A stretch of 64,000 nt of DNA from Desulfovibrio fairfieldensis (GCF_001553605.1 NZ_CP014229.1:3562501-3626500), one strand, 5' to 3'. Positions 24,456 to 34,067 are shown, counted from the first letter of the stretch. Notes: generated by a model from the letters alone, not told the origin. Numbers and translations are program-made.

Positions 24456-26513
24456 ATGTGGATTTCGTGCATCGAGTTAACAAACTTCAAATCTTATCAG
24501 CACCAAGAATTTTTTTTCCCAGAACCTAAATTAGGGAAAAATATCATACTCATTGGTGGGATGAACGGCTATGGGAAGACTTCAATTCTTGAAGCGTTAT
24601 ATCTTTGCCTTTATGGCAAAGATTCAATGACTCATCTTGCAAGAGCTGGCTTGAATCTTGATGATATAAGAGGATACCCGACATTTTTAGAGCGAGCTTT
24701 TAATGGAGAAGCGAAGAGAGAAGCGCGCGATACCATGATGGTGCGCGTTATTATTAATAAGTCCTCTTCTAAGGCAATCGATATCGCGCGGAAGTGGTAC
24801 TTTAGGACGTCAGGAGCATGGGCAGCCGAAGAAGAGGCTATCATCCGTAATATAGATAAGGGGGTACCAGGGTTACCCAAAATCGACGGGAAAAATAATT
24901 TTCACTTAGAAGAACTCCTTGATAATTTTTTAGTGCCAGCTCATATAGCTCCTTTTTTCTTTTTTGATGGTGAAGAGGTAAAAAAATTAGCAGATCAAAA
25001 TCGTGTCGAGCAGGTAAAGCAAGGCCTTGAAGGTCTTCTAGGGGTTGTCTTGCTGCGGGCACTGTCAGAGAGATTGCGCAATTTTGAAGTGCAAAAACGT
25101 TCTGGGATTGACAATGTTAATGAAGCTCAGCTTGTTAATCTTTTTGAATTATTGAAAAATAATGAGCACCAATTGGCTGAGACTGAAAAAAAAATGAATG
25201 ACCTCTCTTCTAGGGCTCAAATTTTGAAGGGGAAACGCTCTGCACTAATTGAGAGGTTGACAAGTGCTGGGGGAGCCTGTGGGGATATTGCAACAGTAAA
25301 GGATTTCGTTGAAGAGCGAGAACAGCTGCGCAATGAACTAAAAAGTAAAAGAAAGTCTCTTGAAGATATGCTTGTTGGGACACTGCCGTTTTATTTAGTT
25401 TCACCTGCCATTTTGAAAGAACTTCAAGGCCAGTTACAAGCAGAATCAAAATTTTTCGCTTGGGAAGCGGAGAAGCTTGCATTAGAGCCGCGAAAGAAGG
25501 AATTTGAATCTGTCTTTTATAGTGAAAAAGGTCCATCTATCGTTCCAAAACTTACTGATAAACAGAAGACTGCGATAGAGAAACGGATAGAATCCGCCTG
25601 GGCCAGTTTATTTTATCCTCCCCCAGTCGATTGTGCCAAGGAAATTATTCACTCATATTTGCATGAAAGCCAGCGCCGTGAGGCCTTAATATTTTTAAGT
25701 TCAATAGCATTAGGACAGCAAGAAATTCAAAACAATGTGAACGATCAGTTTCTGTTGACTCAAAGAATTGATGAGTTGAGTAGAAAAATTTCAAAAATCG
25801 AAGGGATTGATCGTGACGGGACACTTGCTCAATTAAAAGCTGACCTAAATAGTGTGCAAAATGAGCTAGATGCTCTTGATGAGGAGGCTCGAGCTGAAGA
25901 GCGAAAACTCCAAGCTACTTCTGGCCGTGTGAAATCACAAAAAGCTGAGTATGAGCGTGAAAAAAAGAAATTAGATGATTCAAGTCCAGCACGGGCTCTG
26001 TTAGAAAAGTCAGAACGTGTTAGAACTGCAATCGAAAAAATTATCCCAGAGCTCTTCCCTCTAAAGGTGCAAGAACTGGCTAATTCTATGACTAGTGTGT
26101 ACAAAAAGCTTGCTCATAAAAAGCAAGTCAATAAAATAGAAATTTCTGATGACGGGAATACGCGCATTCTCGGTAACTCTGGTCAACCTATTTTATTTGA
26201 TCGGTCAGCGGGTGAAAATCAAATTTTTGCGACTGCATTGATTGCAGGATTAGCGCAAGTGTCAGGTGTCCGGGCACCAATGGTAGTCGATACTCCGCTG
26301 GGTCGGCTTGATAGTCTTCACAGGGAACATATCTTAGATTTTTGGGCGCATGATAAATCGCGGCAGGTGATTTTACTCTCTCAAGATAAAGAAATTGATC
26401 GAGCATTGCTGCGAAAGATTGAACCTAGCGTTCTTAAAACTTATTTACTCGAGCACACGGATGTTGGCGATGGCATTGGTCGAACTGTTGGCCGAGAAAA
26501 TAAATATTTTTAG
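24456..26513 (+). CDS. dndD: DNA phosphorothioation protein DndD (SMC/RecN-like ATPase)
   Basis: This 685-aa ATPase has an N-terminal Walker A (GGMNGYGKTSILEALYLCLYG). A long charged coiled-coil core covers ~200-530. The C-terminal signature/Walker B region contains RSAGENQIFATALI and MVVDTPLGRLDSLHREHIL. In Dnd systems DndD works with DndC and DndE at the nicking/sulfur-insertion step. The gene lies 17 bp after the small gene and ends where the DndE-FtsK gene begins, forming one operon. It is AT-rich like its neighbours. Confidence 0.88.
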   Translation: MWISCIELTNFKSYQHQEFFFPEPKLGKNIILIGGMNGYGKTSILEALYLCLYGKDSMTHLARAGLNLDDIRGYPTFLERAFNGEAKREARDTMMVRVIINKSSSKAIDIARKWYFRTSGAWAAEEEAIIRNIDKGVPGLPKIDGKNNFHLEELLDNFLVPAHIAPFFFFDGEEVKKLADQNRVEQVKQGLEGLLGVVLLRALSERLRNFEVQKRSGIDNVNEAQLVNLFELLKNNEHQLAETEKKMNDLSSRAQILKGKRSALIERLTSAGGACGDIATVKDFVEEREQLRNELKSKRKSLEDMLVGTLPFYLVSPAILKELQGQLQAESKFFAWEAEKLALEPRKKEFESVFYSEKGPSIVPKLTDKQKTAIEKRIESAWASLFYPPPVDCAKEIIHSYLHESQRREALIFLSSIALGQQEIQNNVNDQFLLTQRIDELSRKISKIEGIDRDGTLAQLKADLNSVQNELDALDEEARAEERKLQATSGRVKSQKAEYEREKKKLDDSSPARALLEKSERVRTAIEKIIPELFPLKVQELANSMTSVYKKLAHKKQVNKIEISDDGNTRILGNSGQPILFDRSAGENQIFATALIAGLAQVSGVRAPMVVDTPLGRLDSLHREHILDFWAHDKSRQVILLSQDKEIDRALLRKIEPSVLKTYLLEHTDVGDGIGRTVGRENKYF

Positions 26514-26525
26514 ATGGAAAATTTT

Positions 26526-28055
26526 ATGATTGAGATTTCAACGCAGCAAATTTTAAATTCACGATTCAGGACGAGCAGTATCGCTGATGATACTACTATT
26601 AAAATGATGGAAAACCTCGGGCTTTCAACGAAGGCTGGAGTTGCCCGACTAGCTATTAGTCGATCTTTAGCGATGGGTTGTCTCCCTGATGAAAAGATAG
26701 ATGCTAAAGGGCTGGAAATTCCAGCAACATCCCTCTTCAGTCAGCAAGACGTTGCCATCTGGTTGGGCCTATGCATTACTCATAGTATAAAATATTCTGA
26801 ATCTGTAATTAGTTCAATGGAAGCCTTCCGTGAAGCGATTCGGCGCCACTGGCATAGAGGTGTGCTGCTTCTTGAAGAAGACTGGAAATCCATGGATTGT
26901 GATTATGATCGTTTTCTTGAAACGCTCACCAATCGTCGTGCTAATTTGCTAGAGAAGGGAGTTCTTCATAAGAACGACGATACTGGAGGCGCGGATGTGG
27001 AGCTTAAGTCACTTCCTGAAATTACTGACCAACTTGTTTCTGCCTTATCAGATATTTCTGTTGTTGGAAAAGTTAAAGGTATAATCCATGGACCTCGTCT
27101 GTCTAGGTATATTGTATATTTACCTGACGTGAACATGGTGGATAAGTTAAGAAAGGGATTAGAACGCCTAAGTCTTGCGCTTGGATTGCAAGATGGATTG
27201 CCAATTTTAACAAGAGGGGAAAAATCAAAAACTGTAAATTTAGATATCCCAAGGCATCAAAGAATGTGGAAAAGATGTACCTATGCTGACATTGAAGCGT
27301 GGGCGCATGAACAGCATGCTTTGCCTTCAGAGTTACTACTTTTTCCAGGTGTAGACGTTCTTGGAAATCCCTTTATCTTTGATCTTGCCCAAGCGCCGCA
27401 TCTTATGGTGGCTGGTGCGACTGGTCAGGGAAAAAGTGTATGCTTGCACGCAATAATCGCTTCTTTGATGCTCATGCACTCTCCTTCATCTCTCAGCATA
27501 GCATTAATAGACCCAAAGCAAGTTGAATTTTCATTTTACTCTGGCTCATCTTTTCTGTATAAAGATAAAATTTCTATTTCAATGGAAGATATTAAAAGTA
27601 CTTTTTTTGAGCTCGTGGATGAAATGGATCATCGTTATGCTCTGTTTAAAAAATATGGAGTAAAAAATATTGACGAGGCCAATTCTACAGGCCTAAAATT
27701 TAAAAAAATTGTTGTTATTATTGAAGAATTAGCTGATATACTGCTGCAAGATGGAGGATTAGAAGACAGTATCGCTAGGCTTGCCCAATTAGCCAGGGCT
27801 GCAGGAATACATCTTGTCGTTGCAACACAACGCCCCGATTCAAAAACATTCAGTGGACTAATTCGTGGCAATATTACCGCTAGAATTGCCTTAGCTGTTC
27901 AAAAAAGCACAGAATCAAAGATTATTCTTGATGAGACTGGAGCTGAGCATTTGTTGGGAAATGGCGATATGTTAATAAAGACAGCAGGAAAAAAAGTTAC
28001 TCGTGTACATGGTGCATATATTTCACAAGCTGATATAAAACGTTTTTTAAAATAA
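26526..28055 (+). CDS. DndE domain fused to an FtsK/SpoIIIE-type DNA motor
   Basis: Of 509 aa, residues ~5-120 match DndE (GLSTKAGVARLAISRSLAMG, then GLEIPATSLF and HWHRGVLLLEEDW), the small DNA-binding subunit of the Dnd complex. Residues ~225-505 form an FtsK-like motor: Walker A GATGQGKSV, ALIDPKQVEFSF, Walker B VVIIEELADIL, and ATQRPDS before the last strand. No membrane segment is present. Fusions of this kind have, I believe, been seen in some Dnd loci. An ATG at 26514 directly after the dndD stop is possible but lacks a ribosome site. No dndB or dndFGH follows. Confidence 0.85.
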   Translation: MIEISTQQILNSRFRTSSIADDTTIKMMENLGLSTKAGVARLAISRSLAMGCLPDEKIDAKGLEIPATSLFSQQDVAIWLGLCITHSIKYSESVISSMEAFREAIRRHWHRGVLLLEEDWKSMDCDYDRFLETLTNRRANLLEKGVLHKNDDTGGADVELKSLPEITDQLVSALSDISVVGKVKGIIHGPRLSRYIVYLPDVNMVDKLRKGLERLSLALGLQDGLPILTRGEKSKTVNLDIPRHQRMWKRCTYADIEAWAHEQHALPSELLLFPGVDVLGNPFIFDLAQAPHLMVAGATGQGKSVCLHAIIASLMLMHSPSSLSIALIDPKQVEFSFYSGSSFLYKDKISISMEDIKSTFFELVDEMDHRYALFKKYGVKNIDEANSTGLKFKKIVVIIEELADILLQDGGLEDSIARLAQLARAAGIHLVVATQRPDSKTFSGLIRGNITARIALAVQKSTESKIILDETGAEHLLGNGDMLIKTAGKKVTRVHGAYISQADIKRFLK

Positions 28056-28176
28056 CTAGATGTTTTTGTTCGGCAAGTAAATTTTGAACACCATTTAGAT
28101 GCACTGTTTAAAAGGCACAAGTTAGATTTTGCTTCTTCGTTAGAATTTTCCTCAAGAACATACTCAGCGTGGACAC

Positions 28177-28216
28177 AAAAACGGTGAGCTACTTCGAAAA
28201 GTAACTCACCGTTTTT
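28177..28216. terminator. Terminator of the dnd operon
   Basis: AAAAACGGTGAG pairs with CTCACCGTTTTT, with extra TACTT/AAGTA pairing in the loop; A- and T-runs on both sides make it bidirectional. It lies between the dnd operon and the convergent tRNA-Ser. The 28056-28176 stretch before it holds no gene. Confidence 0.85.
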
Positions 28217-28227
28217 ATGACTGTATG

Positions 28228-28322
28228 TGGCGGAGAGGGAGGGATTTGAACCCTCGATACAGGTTTAAGCCCGTATACTCGCTTAGCAGGCGAGCTCCTT
28301 CGGCCGGCTCGGACACCTCTCC
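28228..28322 (-). tRNA. tRNA-Ser(GCU)
   Basis: The reverse strand gives a 95-nt class II tRNA with acceptor GGAGAGG/CCTCTCC, discriminator G, encoded CCA, anticodon GCT in CTGCTAA, a long variable arm and GGTTCAAATCC in the T arm. The low-GC dnd island ends right at its 3' side, the usual place for island integration, although no att duplicate was found. Confidence 0.95.
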
Positions 28323-28409
28323 GCATGGTTCAGCATGTACAATGGCAAACCGTGAGGTTGGAAGCTAGCCCAGTCCGGCGTTACTGTCAAGGGCGGGGGC
28401 CGTCTTTCC

Positions 28410-29561
28410 CAGGGCAGACGCATCTAAAAAAAGTCTATAAAAAGGAGGCATGCAAGAAACTCATGAACTCATTCTGACGATTTTTAGGGGACTGCCTGAT
28501 CCTCGGGTAGAGCGGACGAAGATACATAGTCTTGAAGTTATTTTGTTTATTTCCTTATGCTCGTACCTGTCAGGCGCAGAGGGCTTCTATGACATGGAAG
28601 ATTATGCACATGCCAAGCAAGAGTGGCTACGCAAGCACATAGGCATGCAAAGTGTTCCAAGTCACGATACCTTCAACCGAGTATTTCAGGCGATTTCCCC
28701 CTCCTGTTTCGGGGAGTGCCTTATGGAGTTATCACGGCGACTGCGTGAGCAGGTGTGTGGCGACATAGTTGCCTTTGATGGCAAAACGCACCGTCGCACG
28801 GGGACTAAGGCCAACAACGCCTTACACATGCTTAATGCCTGGTCGGTGGAAAATCGTCTGGTACTCGGACAAATGGCGGTTGAGGAGAAAAGCAATGAAA
28901 TAACGGCTGTTCCTCAACTGATGGATATGCTGGATCTTAAGGGATGTGTCGTTACAGCAGATGCGCTTAACTGCCAGAAAGCCGTAGCAGCCAAGGCCAT
29001 AGAAAAGAAAGCCGATTATCTTTTGGCGCTTAAGGCTAACCACCAAGTATTATTTGACGAGGTAAGCGCCTATATGGATGATCTTTCCGGGCAATCGCCT
29101 CCAGGTTTTGAACAAGTAGAGAAAGACCATGGGCGAATTGAAACTCGGCGGTGCTGGCAGTCAGCCTCCGTTGATTGGCACGCGGGTAAGGCGGAATGGC
29201 CAGGCTTACGGAGCTTTGTGCTTATCGAATCCATACGGGAGCACGGAGATACTGTCGAAACAAGCCGCCGTTATTACATAAGCAGTCTGCCCCAGGGCGA
29301 ATCTTACGCCGCCCAAAGCGCTCGTGCACATTGGCAGATAGAAAACTCACTGCACTGGTGCCTGGATGTCGTTTTTAACGAGGATCAAAGTCGGGCACGA
29401 ACCCGTAACGCAGCCAAGAATTTAGGAACACTGCGAAGTATCTGTCTGAATTTACTGCGACGTATCCCCGGGAAGTCAAGTCTGAAGGGTAAACGCTTCA
29501 AAATATCCTTGAATGACGACTTCCTCCTTGAAGCTCTCAAAATTTAGATGCGTCTGCCCTG
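28410..29561 (+). mobile_element. Complete ISAs1-family insertion sequence, 1152 bp
   Basis: The 19-bp perfect inverted ends (CAGGGCAGACGCATCTAAA at 28410-28428 and its complement at 29543-29561) flank one transposase gene. The 10-bp direct repeat CCGTCTTTCC at 28400-28409 and 29562-29571 is a clean target duplication. Perfect ends and duplications indicate recent transposition. It is inserted between tRNA-Ser and glnS. Confidence 0.92.
28450..29547 (+). CDS. ISAs1-family DDE transposase
   Basis: This 365-aa transposase has the N-terminal DDE_Tnp_1-associated region (LPDPRVERTKIHSLEVILFI). The catalytic triad is spread over AFDGKTHRR, TADALNCQ and a glutamate in WQIENSLHWCLDVVF. It is full length and apparently active. 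The stop codon lies inside the right inverted repeat. The start follows AAAAAGGAGG. Confidence 0.93.
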   Translation: MQETHELILTIFRGLPDPRVERTKIHSLEVILFISLCSYLSGAEGFYDMEDYAHAKQEWLRKHIGMQSVPSHDTFNRVFQAISPSCFGECLMELSRRLREQVCGDIVAFDGKTHRRTGTKANNALHMLNAWSVENRLVLGQMAVEEKSNEITAVPQLMDMLDLKGCVVTADALNCQKAVAAKAIEKKADYLLALKANHQVLFDEVSAYMDDLSGQSPPGFEQVEKDHGRIETRRCWQSASVDWHAGKAEWPGLRSFVLIESIREHGDTVETSRRYYISSLPQGESYAAQSARAHWQIENSLHWCLDVVFNEDQSRARTRNAAKNLGTLRSICLNLLRRIPGKSSLKGKRFKISLNDDFLLEALKI

Positions 29562-29707
29562 CCGTCTTTCCGGCGCGGCGCGGTTCTGATCTCGTGCGTT
29601 TTTGAGGGCTGTCGCTTCCGGTGTCGCGGTCCGGCGCGCATTGACCCTCGGCGCGGCTTGGCGTATTTTTACAAATTCCCGTTTATCACTTCCGCATGGA
29701 GCGCACT

Positions 29708-31441
29708 ATGGCCCCCACCAGCAAGCCCGACACGATGCAGACCGGCAATGACGCCACGGCCCACGAAGCGGCCAAGCCCGGCGTGGACTTCATCCGCGCC
29801 CGGATTCAGGAAGACAACGCCTCCGGCCGTTTCGGCGGCCAGGTGCACACGCGCTTCCCGCCGGAGCCCAACGGCTATCTGCACCTCGGGCACGCCAAGT
29901 CCATCTGTCTCAATTTCGGCGTGGCCAAGGAGTTCGGCGGCCTCTGCAATCTGCGCTTTGACGACACCAATCCCACCAAGGAAGAGACCGAATACGTGGA
30001 GTCCATCCGCGAGGACGTGCGCTGGCTGGGCGGGGACTGGCAGGACCGCGAATTCTACGCCTCCAACTATTTTGAAAAGCTCTACGAATACGCCGAACAG
30101 CTCATCAAAATGGGTAAGGCCTATGTGGACGACCTCTCCGCCGAGGAGATCCGCGAATATCGCGGCACGCTCACCGAGCCCGGCCGCGAGAGCCCGTACC
30201 GCAACCGCGGCGTGGAGGAAAACCTGGATCTCTTCCGCCGCATGCGCGCCGGGGAGTTTCCGGACGGCGTGCGCGTGCTGCGGGCCAGGATCGACATGGC
30301 CTCGCCCAACCTGGTCATGCGCGACCCCACGCTCTACCGCATCCGCCACGCCGAGCACCACCGCACGGGCAATGCCTGGTGCATCTATCCCATGTATGAT
30401 TTCACGCACTGCCTGTCCGACTCGCTTGAGGGCATCACGCATTCGCTCTGCACCCTGGAATTCGTGAACAACCGCGAGCTCTACGACTGGGTGCTGGACA
30501 CTCTGGGCGTGTACCACCCGCAGCAGATCGAATTCGCCCGCCTGAACCTGACCTATACCGTGCTCTCCAAGCGCAAGCTGATCCAGCTGGTCAGGGAAGG
30601 GCACGTCCGGGGCTGGGACGACCCGCGCATGCCCACCCTCAGCGGCCTGCGCCGCCGGGGCGTGCCCCCCTCGGCCCTGCGCGAGTTCTGTGCCCGCATC
30701 GGCCTGGCCCGCGCCGACTCCATTGTGGATTATTCCATGCTGGAATTCTGCATCCGGGAGCACCTCAATGCCGGAGCCCCGCGCGCCATGGCCGTGCTGG
30801 ACCCCATCAAGGTGGTTATCGAGAATTATCCGGAAGGGCAGGTGGAGGAATTCGAGATGCCCTACCATCCGGAAGACCCCGGCTACGGCAGCCGCAAGGT
30901 GCCGTTCTCGCGCGAGCTGTATATCGAGCGCGACGACTTCCGCCAGGACCCGCCCAAGAAATTCCACCGCCTTTCGCCCGGTGCGGAAGTACGCCTGCGC
31001 TACGCCTATTTCATCACCTGCCGCGAGGCCGTGCTGGACGAGGCGGGCAATGTGAAGGAGCTGCGCTGCGTGTACGACCCCCAGAGCCGGGGCGGGCAGA
31101 GCCCGGACGGCCGCAAGGTCAAGGGCACTATTCACTGGGTTTCGGCGGCCCACGCCCTGCCCGCGGAAGTGCGCCTCTACGAGCAGCTCTTCGCGGTGGA
31201 AAACCCCAATGCCGCGCCTGAGGGCAAGACCTTTCTGGACAACCTCAATCCGGATTCGCTGCGCATGGTGCGCGCCCTGCTGGAACCGGCCCTGGCCGAC
31301 GCCGAGGTGGGCCGGACCATGCAGTTCGAGCGCCTGGGCTATTTCTGCAAGGATAGGGACAGCACGCCGGAACTGCCCGTGTTCAACCGCACGGCCACCT
31401 TGCGCGATACCTGGGCCAAACTGGAAAAGAAGGGCGAGTAA
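29708..31441 (+). CDS. glnS: Glutaminyl-tRNA synthetase
   Basis: This 577-aa class I synthetase attaches glutamine to tRNA-Gln. The ATP-site HIGH-type motif lies in [16 protein letters not shown] (~residue 45) and the KMSKS variant reads VLSKRKL. The C-terminal beta-barrel anticodon-binding part is complete. The ATG at 29708 follows GGAGCGC; a slightly earlier ATG at 29696 has no ribosome site. GC content returns to the backbone level. The IS lies upstream and may have separated it from its original promoter. Confidence 0.95.
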   Translation: MAPTSKPDTMQTGNDATAHEAAKPGVDFIRARIQEDNASGRFGGQVHTRFPPEPNGYLHLGHAKSICLNFGVAKEFGGLCNLRFDDTNPTKEETEYVESIREDVRWLGGDWQDREFYASNYFEKLYEYAEQLIKMGKAYVDDLSAEEIREYRGTLTEPGRESPYRNRGVEENLDLFRRMRAGEFPDGVRVLRARIDMASPNLVMRDPTLYRIRHAEHHRTGNAWCIYPMYDFTHCLSDSLEGITHSLCTLEFVNNRELYDWVLDTLGVYHPQQIEFARLNLTYTVLSKRKLIQLVREGHVRGWDDPRMPTLSGLRRRGVPPSALREFCARIGLARADSIVDYSMLEFCIREHLNAGAPRAMAVLDPIKVVIENYPEGQVEEFEMPYHPEDPGYGSRKVPFSRELYIERDDFRQDPPKKFHRLSPGAEVRLRYAYFITCREAVLDEAGNVKELRCVYDPQSRGGQSPDGRKVKGTIHWVSAAHALPAEVRLYEQLFAVENPNAAPEGKTFLDNLNPDSLRMVRALLEPALADAEVGRTMQFERLGYFCKDRDSTPELPVFNRTATLRDTWAKLEKKGE

Positions 31442-31544
31442 GTCTCGTTGCCCGGAGGCAAGGCGCGCTGTGCCGCATCCCGGCCATAATCCGCGCGGCG
31501 GGCTTGACACTCCGGGGGCAAGCGGCTATGGTGGCCCCCTCAAT

Positions 31545-31620
31545 GGGTCGTTAACTCAGTAGGTAGAGTATCTGCCTTTTAAGCAGAGAGTCGCAGGTTC
31601 GATCCCCGCACGACCCACCA
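31545..31620 (+). tRNA. tRNA-Lys(UUU)
   Basis: This is a 76-nt tRNA with acceptor GGGTCGT/ACGACCC, anticodon TTT in the loop CTTTTAA, T-arm GGTTCGATCC and encoded CCA. Accessory DNA begins directly downstream, so it may be the integration target of the island. Confidence 0.95.
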
Positions 31621-31628
31621 GGAATACT

Positions 31629-31660
31629 AAGCCCTTACGATAAAAATCGTAAGGGCTTTT
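31629..31660 (+). terminator. Terminator after tRNA-Lys
   Basis: 13-bp perfect stem (AAGCCCTTACGAT / complement), AAAA loop, then TTTT. Confidence 0.85.
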
Positions 31661-31879
31661 ATTTTGTTCAAAAATTTTTCCAACCCTATTTCCAACCTTT
31701 TTGTTGAAAATAGATACCACTCAGCAGCACATTCGCGACAGAGGTGGACAGATCATGGCAAAGAATCCCCCTCTATTGCCCCCGTATCAAGCGCGGTGAA
31801 GTCATGCTTTCGTCGAAAAAATAAGGAGGTAAGGGCGTCAGGGCGGGGCCCCCTTTTGGGGTCTCGCCCTGCAATCAGC
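31661..31879. other. Degenerate sequence at the island's left edge
   Basis: I see no intact gene. Short frames (one starting ATGGCAAAGAATCCC at 31755) are interrupted by stops, as in a decayed gene. The family is not recognisable, although an integrase remnant would be expected here. Confidence 0.35.
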
Positions 31880-32044
31880 CTACCTCTTATCACCTCTTTC
31901 CGTCAGCTCTAGCCGTACCGTCTCTTCCATTTCCTCGTCAGGGGAATCGGCACCGTTTTCCAGTTTGTCCCAGACCGGGACGGTCGTGACCAGTCCGGCA
32001 ATGTCGACAGCGACACCGCCGATGAAAACTCACATATTACTCAT
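31880..32044 (-). pseudogene. Small membrane-protein gene with an in-frame TGA
   Basis: A strong AAAGGAGG ribosome site precedes ATG at 32044, but codon 5 is TGA (32030-32032). The same frame then continues for 49 codons: VFIGGVAVDIAGLVTTVP, then acidic DSPDEEMEETV. The layout (one hydrophobic helix plus acidic tail) resembles the intact 64-aa gene at 54733-54927. It is probably broken; readthrough or a start within the frame cannot be excluded. Confidence 0.5.
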
Positions 32045-32116
32045 ACTGCCTCCTTTGCGAGCGATTAACCATGGGAAACTAGACCAGCCCACTTCCCATA
32101 GTGATTGGGGGACAGG

Positions 32117-32188
32117 TTATTCTTTCCAGTTTTCCCTGATGGCCTCCAGAACAGCAATAGCCACAGGTATCCAGGTCGTGGGATTCAT
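32117..32188 (-). CDS. Very small protein, 23 aa
   Basis: ATG at 32188 has a good AAGGAGG ribosome site. It encodes MNPTTWIPVAIAVLEAIREN plus three residues, a short amphipathic helix. It follows the VWA operon on the same strand. No homologue is recognised; the ribosome site and clean frame are the only support. Confidence 0.4.
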   Translation of the reverse strand: MNPTTWIPVAIAVLEAIRENWKE

Positions 32189-32204
32189 GGTTCCTCCTTA
32201 TGTT

Positions 32205-32318
32205 TCAGCAACGCGGGATGCGCCGCCGTTTGGGGCAATGTGTCAGACAGTACGCCTGTGAATGAGAATTTAACCAGCGCCTCCAGCAGAAAATACAGAA
32301 CTCAACGGGTACGATCAT
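32205..32318 (-). CDS. Very small cysteine-rich protein, 37 aa
   Basis: It starts at 32318 inside the end of the CobT-like gene (overlap 17 bp) behind GGGGAGG. It encodes MIVPVEFCIFCWRRWLNSHS followed by a tail with two more Cys and the basic run PKRRRIPR. The Cys pairs could bind metal. It may be translationally coupled to the VWA gene; it is unrecognised and possibly spurious. Confidence 0.35.
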   Translation of the reverse strand: MIVPVEFCIFCWRRWLNSHSQAYCLTHCPKRRRIPRC

Positions 32319-34062
32319 GACTGCCTCCCCTGAACAATGCCGTCTGTAACATCTCAAACATAGCTGGGGCCAGTTCCTGTAACGTGGTAATGACCCGACT
32401 GTGCTGCGGCAGAAGCTGGCTGACGGCATTGGACTTGATGCCGATGCCGTAGATTTCCACGCCCAGACGTTCCGCTTGGCGGAGAGCGTAGTTGCAGGGC
32501 GGAACGACATCTGGCACGCCATCGGTCAGGATGAGGGTGATCTTCCGATCCTCTGCTTGCGCATGCAGGGTTTGCAGCACCCACCAGAGGGCCGGGGCTA
32601 GGGGCGTGCCGCCGGAAGCGGTTATGCCGAAGTTCTCCGAGACGTTCTCTCCGTGGCGGACCAGAGGAAAGACGGCCGACACCCGGCTGATGGCGGGAAA
32701 GACCGTCACCGCCGGATTGACGCCCTTGATGCCCTCCAATGCTTTGGCAACGGCATAGCAGCTTTGGCAGGCCAGCCTGATGGGCGGGCCGCTCATGCTT
32801 CCGCTGCAATCCAAGAGGATGTGCACGGCGGTGTTCAGGCCGAGCTGGACGGATTCACGCCGGAAGATTCGAGGGTTGCCCACGCTCAGGCGGTGCAGGC
32901 TCGCGGGATGTAATCTCCCTCGCCGTCCGATGGCACAATACTGTAAGGACTGGGCCTGCAAAAGTCCGTGCAGACGCTGGCGCAAGGCGTTGCAGTTCCA
33001 TAGGGCTTCGACTTTTTCTTCCGGAGGCAATGGCTGGACAAAACGCGTACCAAGAACAGCTACTTCCATGCTGTTATCAGCGTTTGGCGTTGGGGGCTCC
33101 ATGAGCCCTTCAGCCAGCAACTCACCCAGATTCCGGGGCATGTTGCGCATATCAGCCGTAAACAAATCCTCCAATTCCTGTTTTCTGTCATGCGCTTTTC
33201 CTCCGCTTCTGTTGTGTTTCGTTTTTGCCTGTGAATTTAAGCGATTATCTTGTTCTTTTTGGCATGGCGAATCGGTCCGGCTCACATTCACATCGCAACC
33301 TGAGGACACGGCAGCGGAATCCAGCCCGGAGGTTCCTGTGGTTTGCGTGAGGGATTCGTTGGATTGCGCCTGATTTTCATCCTCATTTGGCGATGATTTT
33401 ACGTTCTCCCTCTTCGAACCTCTTCCTTCTTGCCGGGGTTCCCATTGCCGGATACAGGCCGCCAGCTGCCGAGCGTACATGATGGCAGTTCCTGTGTCCG
33501 GGCAATGGATACGGACCTTGACCAGCACCGCATCCAACGTTTCCGCCAGACCGGGATATTCCCGGCGCAAGGAATCCCGCGCGACCATCCGCCTCGGTGT
33601 CACTTCCTGTACGTCCCATGCCCGCACGGTCAGCAGCACATAGTCCAGAACAGCACGGGCCGGGGTATGCGCCCCGGCCCGTGCTTCCGCCCCGTCCACA
33701 AAGAATTTTCGTATCAGCCGGTTCAGGTTTTGTCGGCAGCCCGGAAAGATGGCTGATAGCCGTTTTTCCACCCGCCAGTCCTCAAGGCTGTTGAACAGGT
33801 TGAAGGTGACGGCATCCATATTCGCCGCCTTCATGGCAAGGAAGTCCGTATGTCGGATGTGGCCCGCTTCGTGATCCACGAAACCTTTGGCCAGAGCCAA
33901 TGCCGTAGTGTCACAATCCAGCGGCAGGGCCGGGATATGGATGACCTTGCCGTCCGTGTAAGCCCCGCTGCCGCCGATGCGCACCTGCACGCCGTACCGG
34001 TCGCCCAGGACGGAGGCCAGCAGCGGCAGGCAGTTGAGTATATCTTTTTGACGGATGCTCAT
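32302..34062 (-). CDS. CobT-like von Willebrand factor A domain protein
   Basis: This ~586-aa protein carries an N-terminal zinc-metallopeptidase-like segment (DHEAGHIRHTDFLAMKAAN, an HExxH look-alike). The middle is hydrophilic and low in complexity. The C-terminal VWA domain has the MIDAS motif LLDCSGSMSG and LILTDGVPD. It resembles the cobaltochelatase CobT architecture, but next to a DUF3150 protein and a CobS-like ATPase on an island it is more likely the effector/scaffold of a MoxR-VWA pair than a B12 enzyme. ATG 34062 is six bases after the DUF3150 stop; GTG at 34074 is an alternative. Confidence 0.75.
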   Translation of the reverse strand: MSIRQKDILNCLPLLASVLGDRYGVQVRIGGSGAYTDGKVIHIPALPLDCDTTALALAKGFVDHEAGHIRHTDFLAMKAANMDAVTFNLFNSLEDWRVEKRLSAIFPGCRQNLNRLIRKFFVDGAEARAGAHTPARAVLDYVLLTVRAWDVQEVTPRRMVARDSLRREYPGLAETLDAVLVKVRIHCPDTGTAIMYARQLAACIRQWEPRQEGRGSKRENVKSSPNEDENQAQSNESLTQTTGTSGLDSAAVSSGCDVNVSRTDSPCQKEQDNRLNSQAKTKHNRSGGKAHDRKQELEDLFTADMRNMPRNLGELLAEGLMEPPTPNADNSMEVAVLGTRFVQPLPPEEKVEALWNCNALRQRLHGLLQAQSLQYCAIGRRGRLHPASLHRLSVGNPRIFRRESVQLGLNTAVHILLDCSGSMSGPPIRLACQSCYAVAKALEGIKGVNPAVTVFPAISRVSAVFPLVRHGENVSENFGITASGGTPLAPALWWVLQTLHAQAEDRKITLILTDGVPDVVPPCNYALRQAERLGVEIYGIGIKSNAVSQLLPQHSRVITTLQELAPAMFEMLQTALFRGGSHDRTR

Positions 34063-34067
34063 GGTGA

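Noticed and set aside
29669..31510. 613-aa minus-strand frame opposite glnS
   Set aside because: Shadow of a high-GC synthetase gene.
28228..31620. tRNA 3'-end duplications (att sites) for islands at tRNA-Ser and tRNA-Lys
   Set aside because: I looked for repeats of the tRNA 3' ends in the window and found none; the other ends may lie outside or be lost.
32030..32032. Selenocysteine reading of the in-frame TGA
   Set aside because: No SECIS-like hairpin directly follows that I can see and the small protein has no selenoprotein character; a nonsense mutation is simpler.
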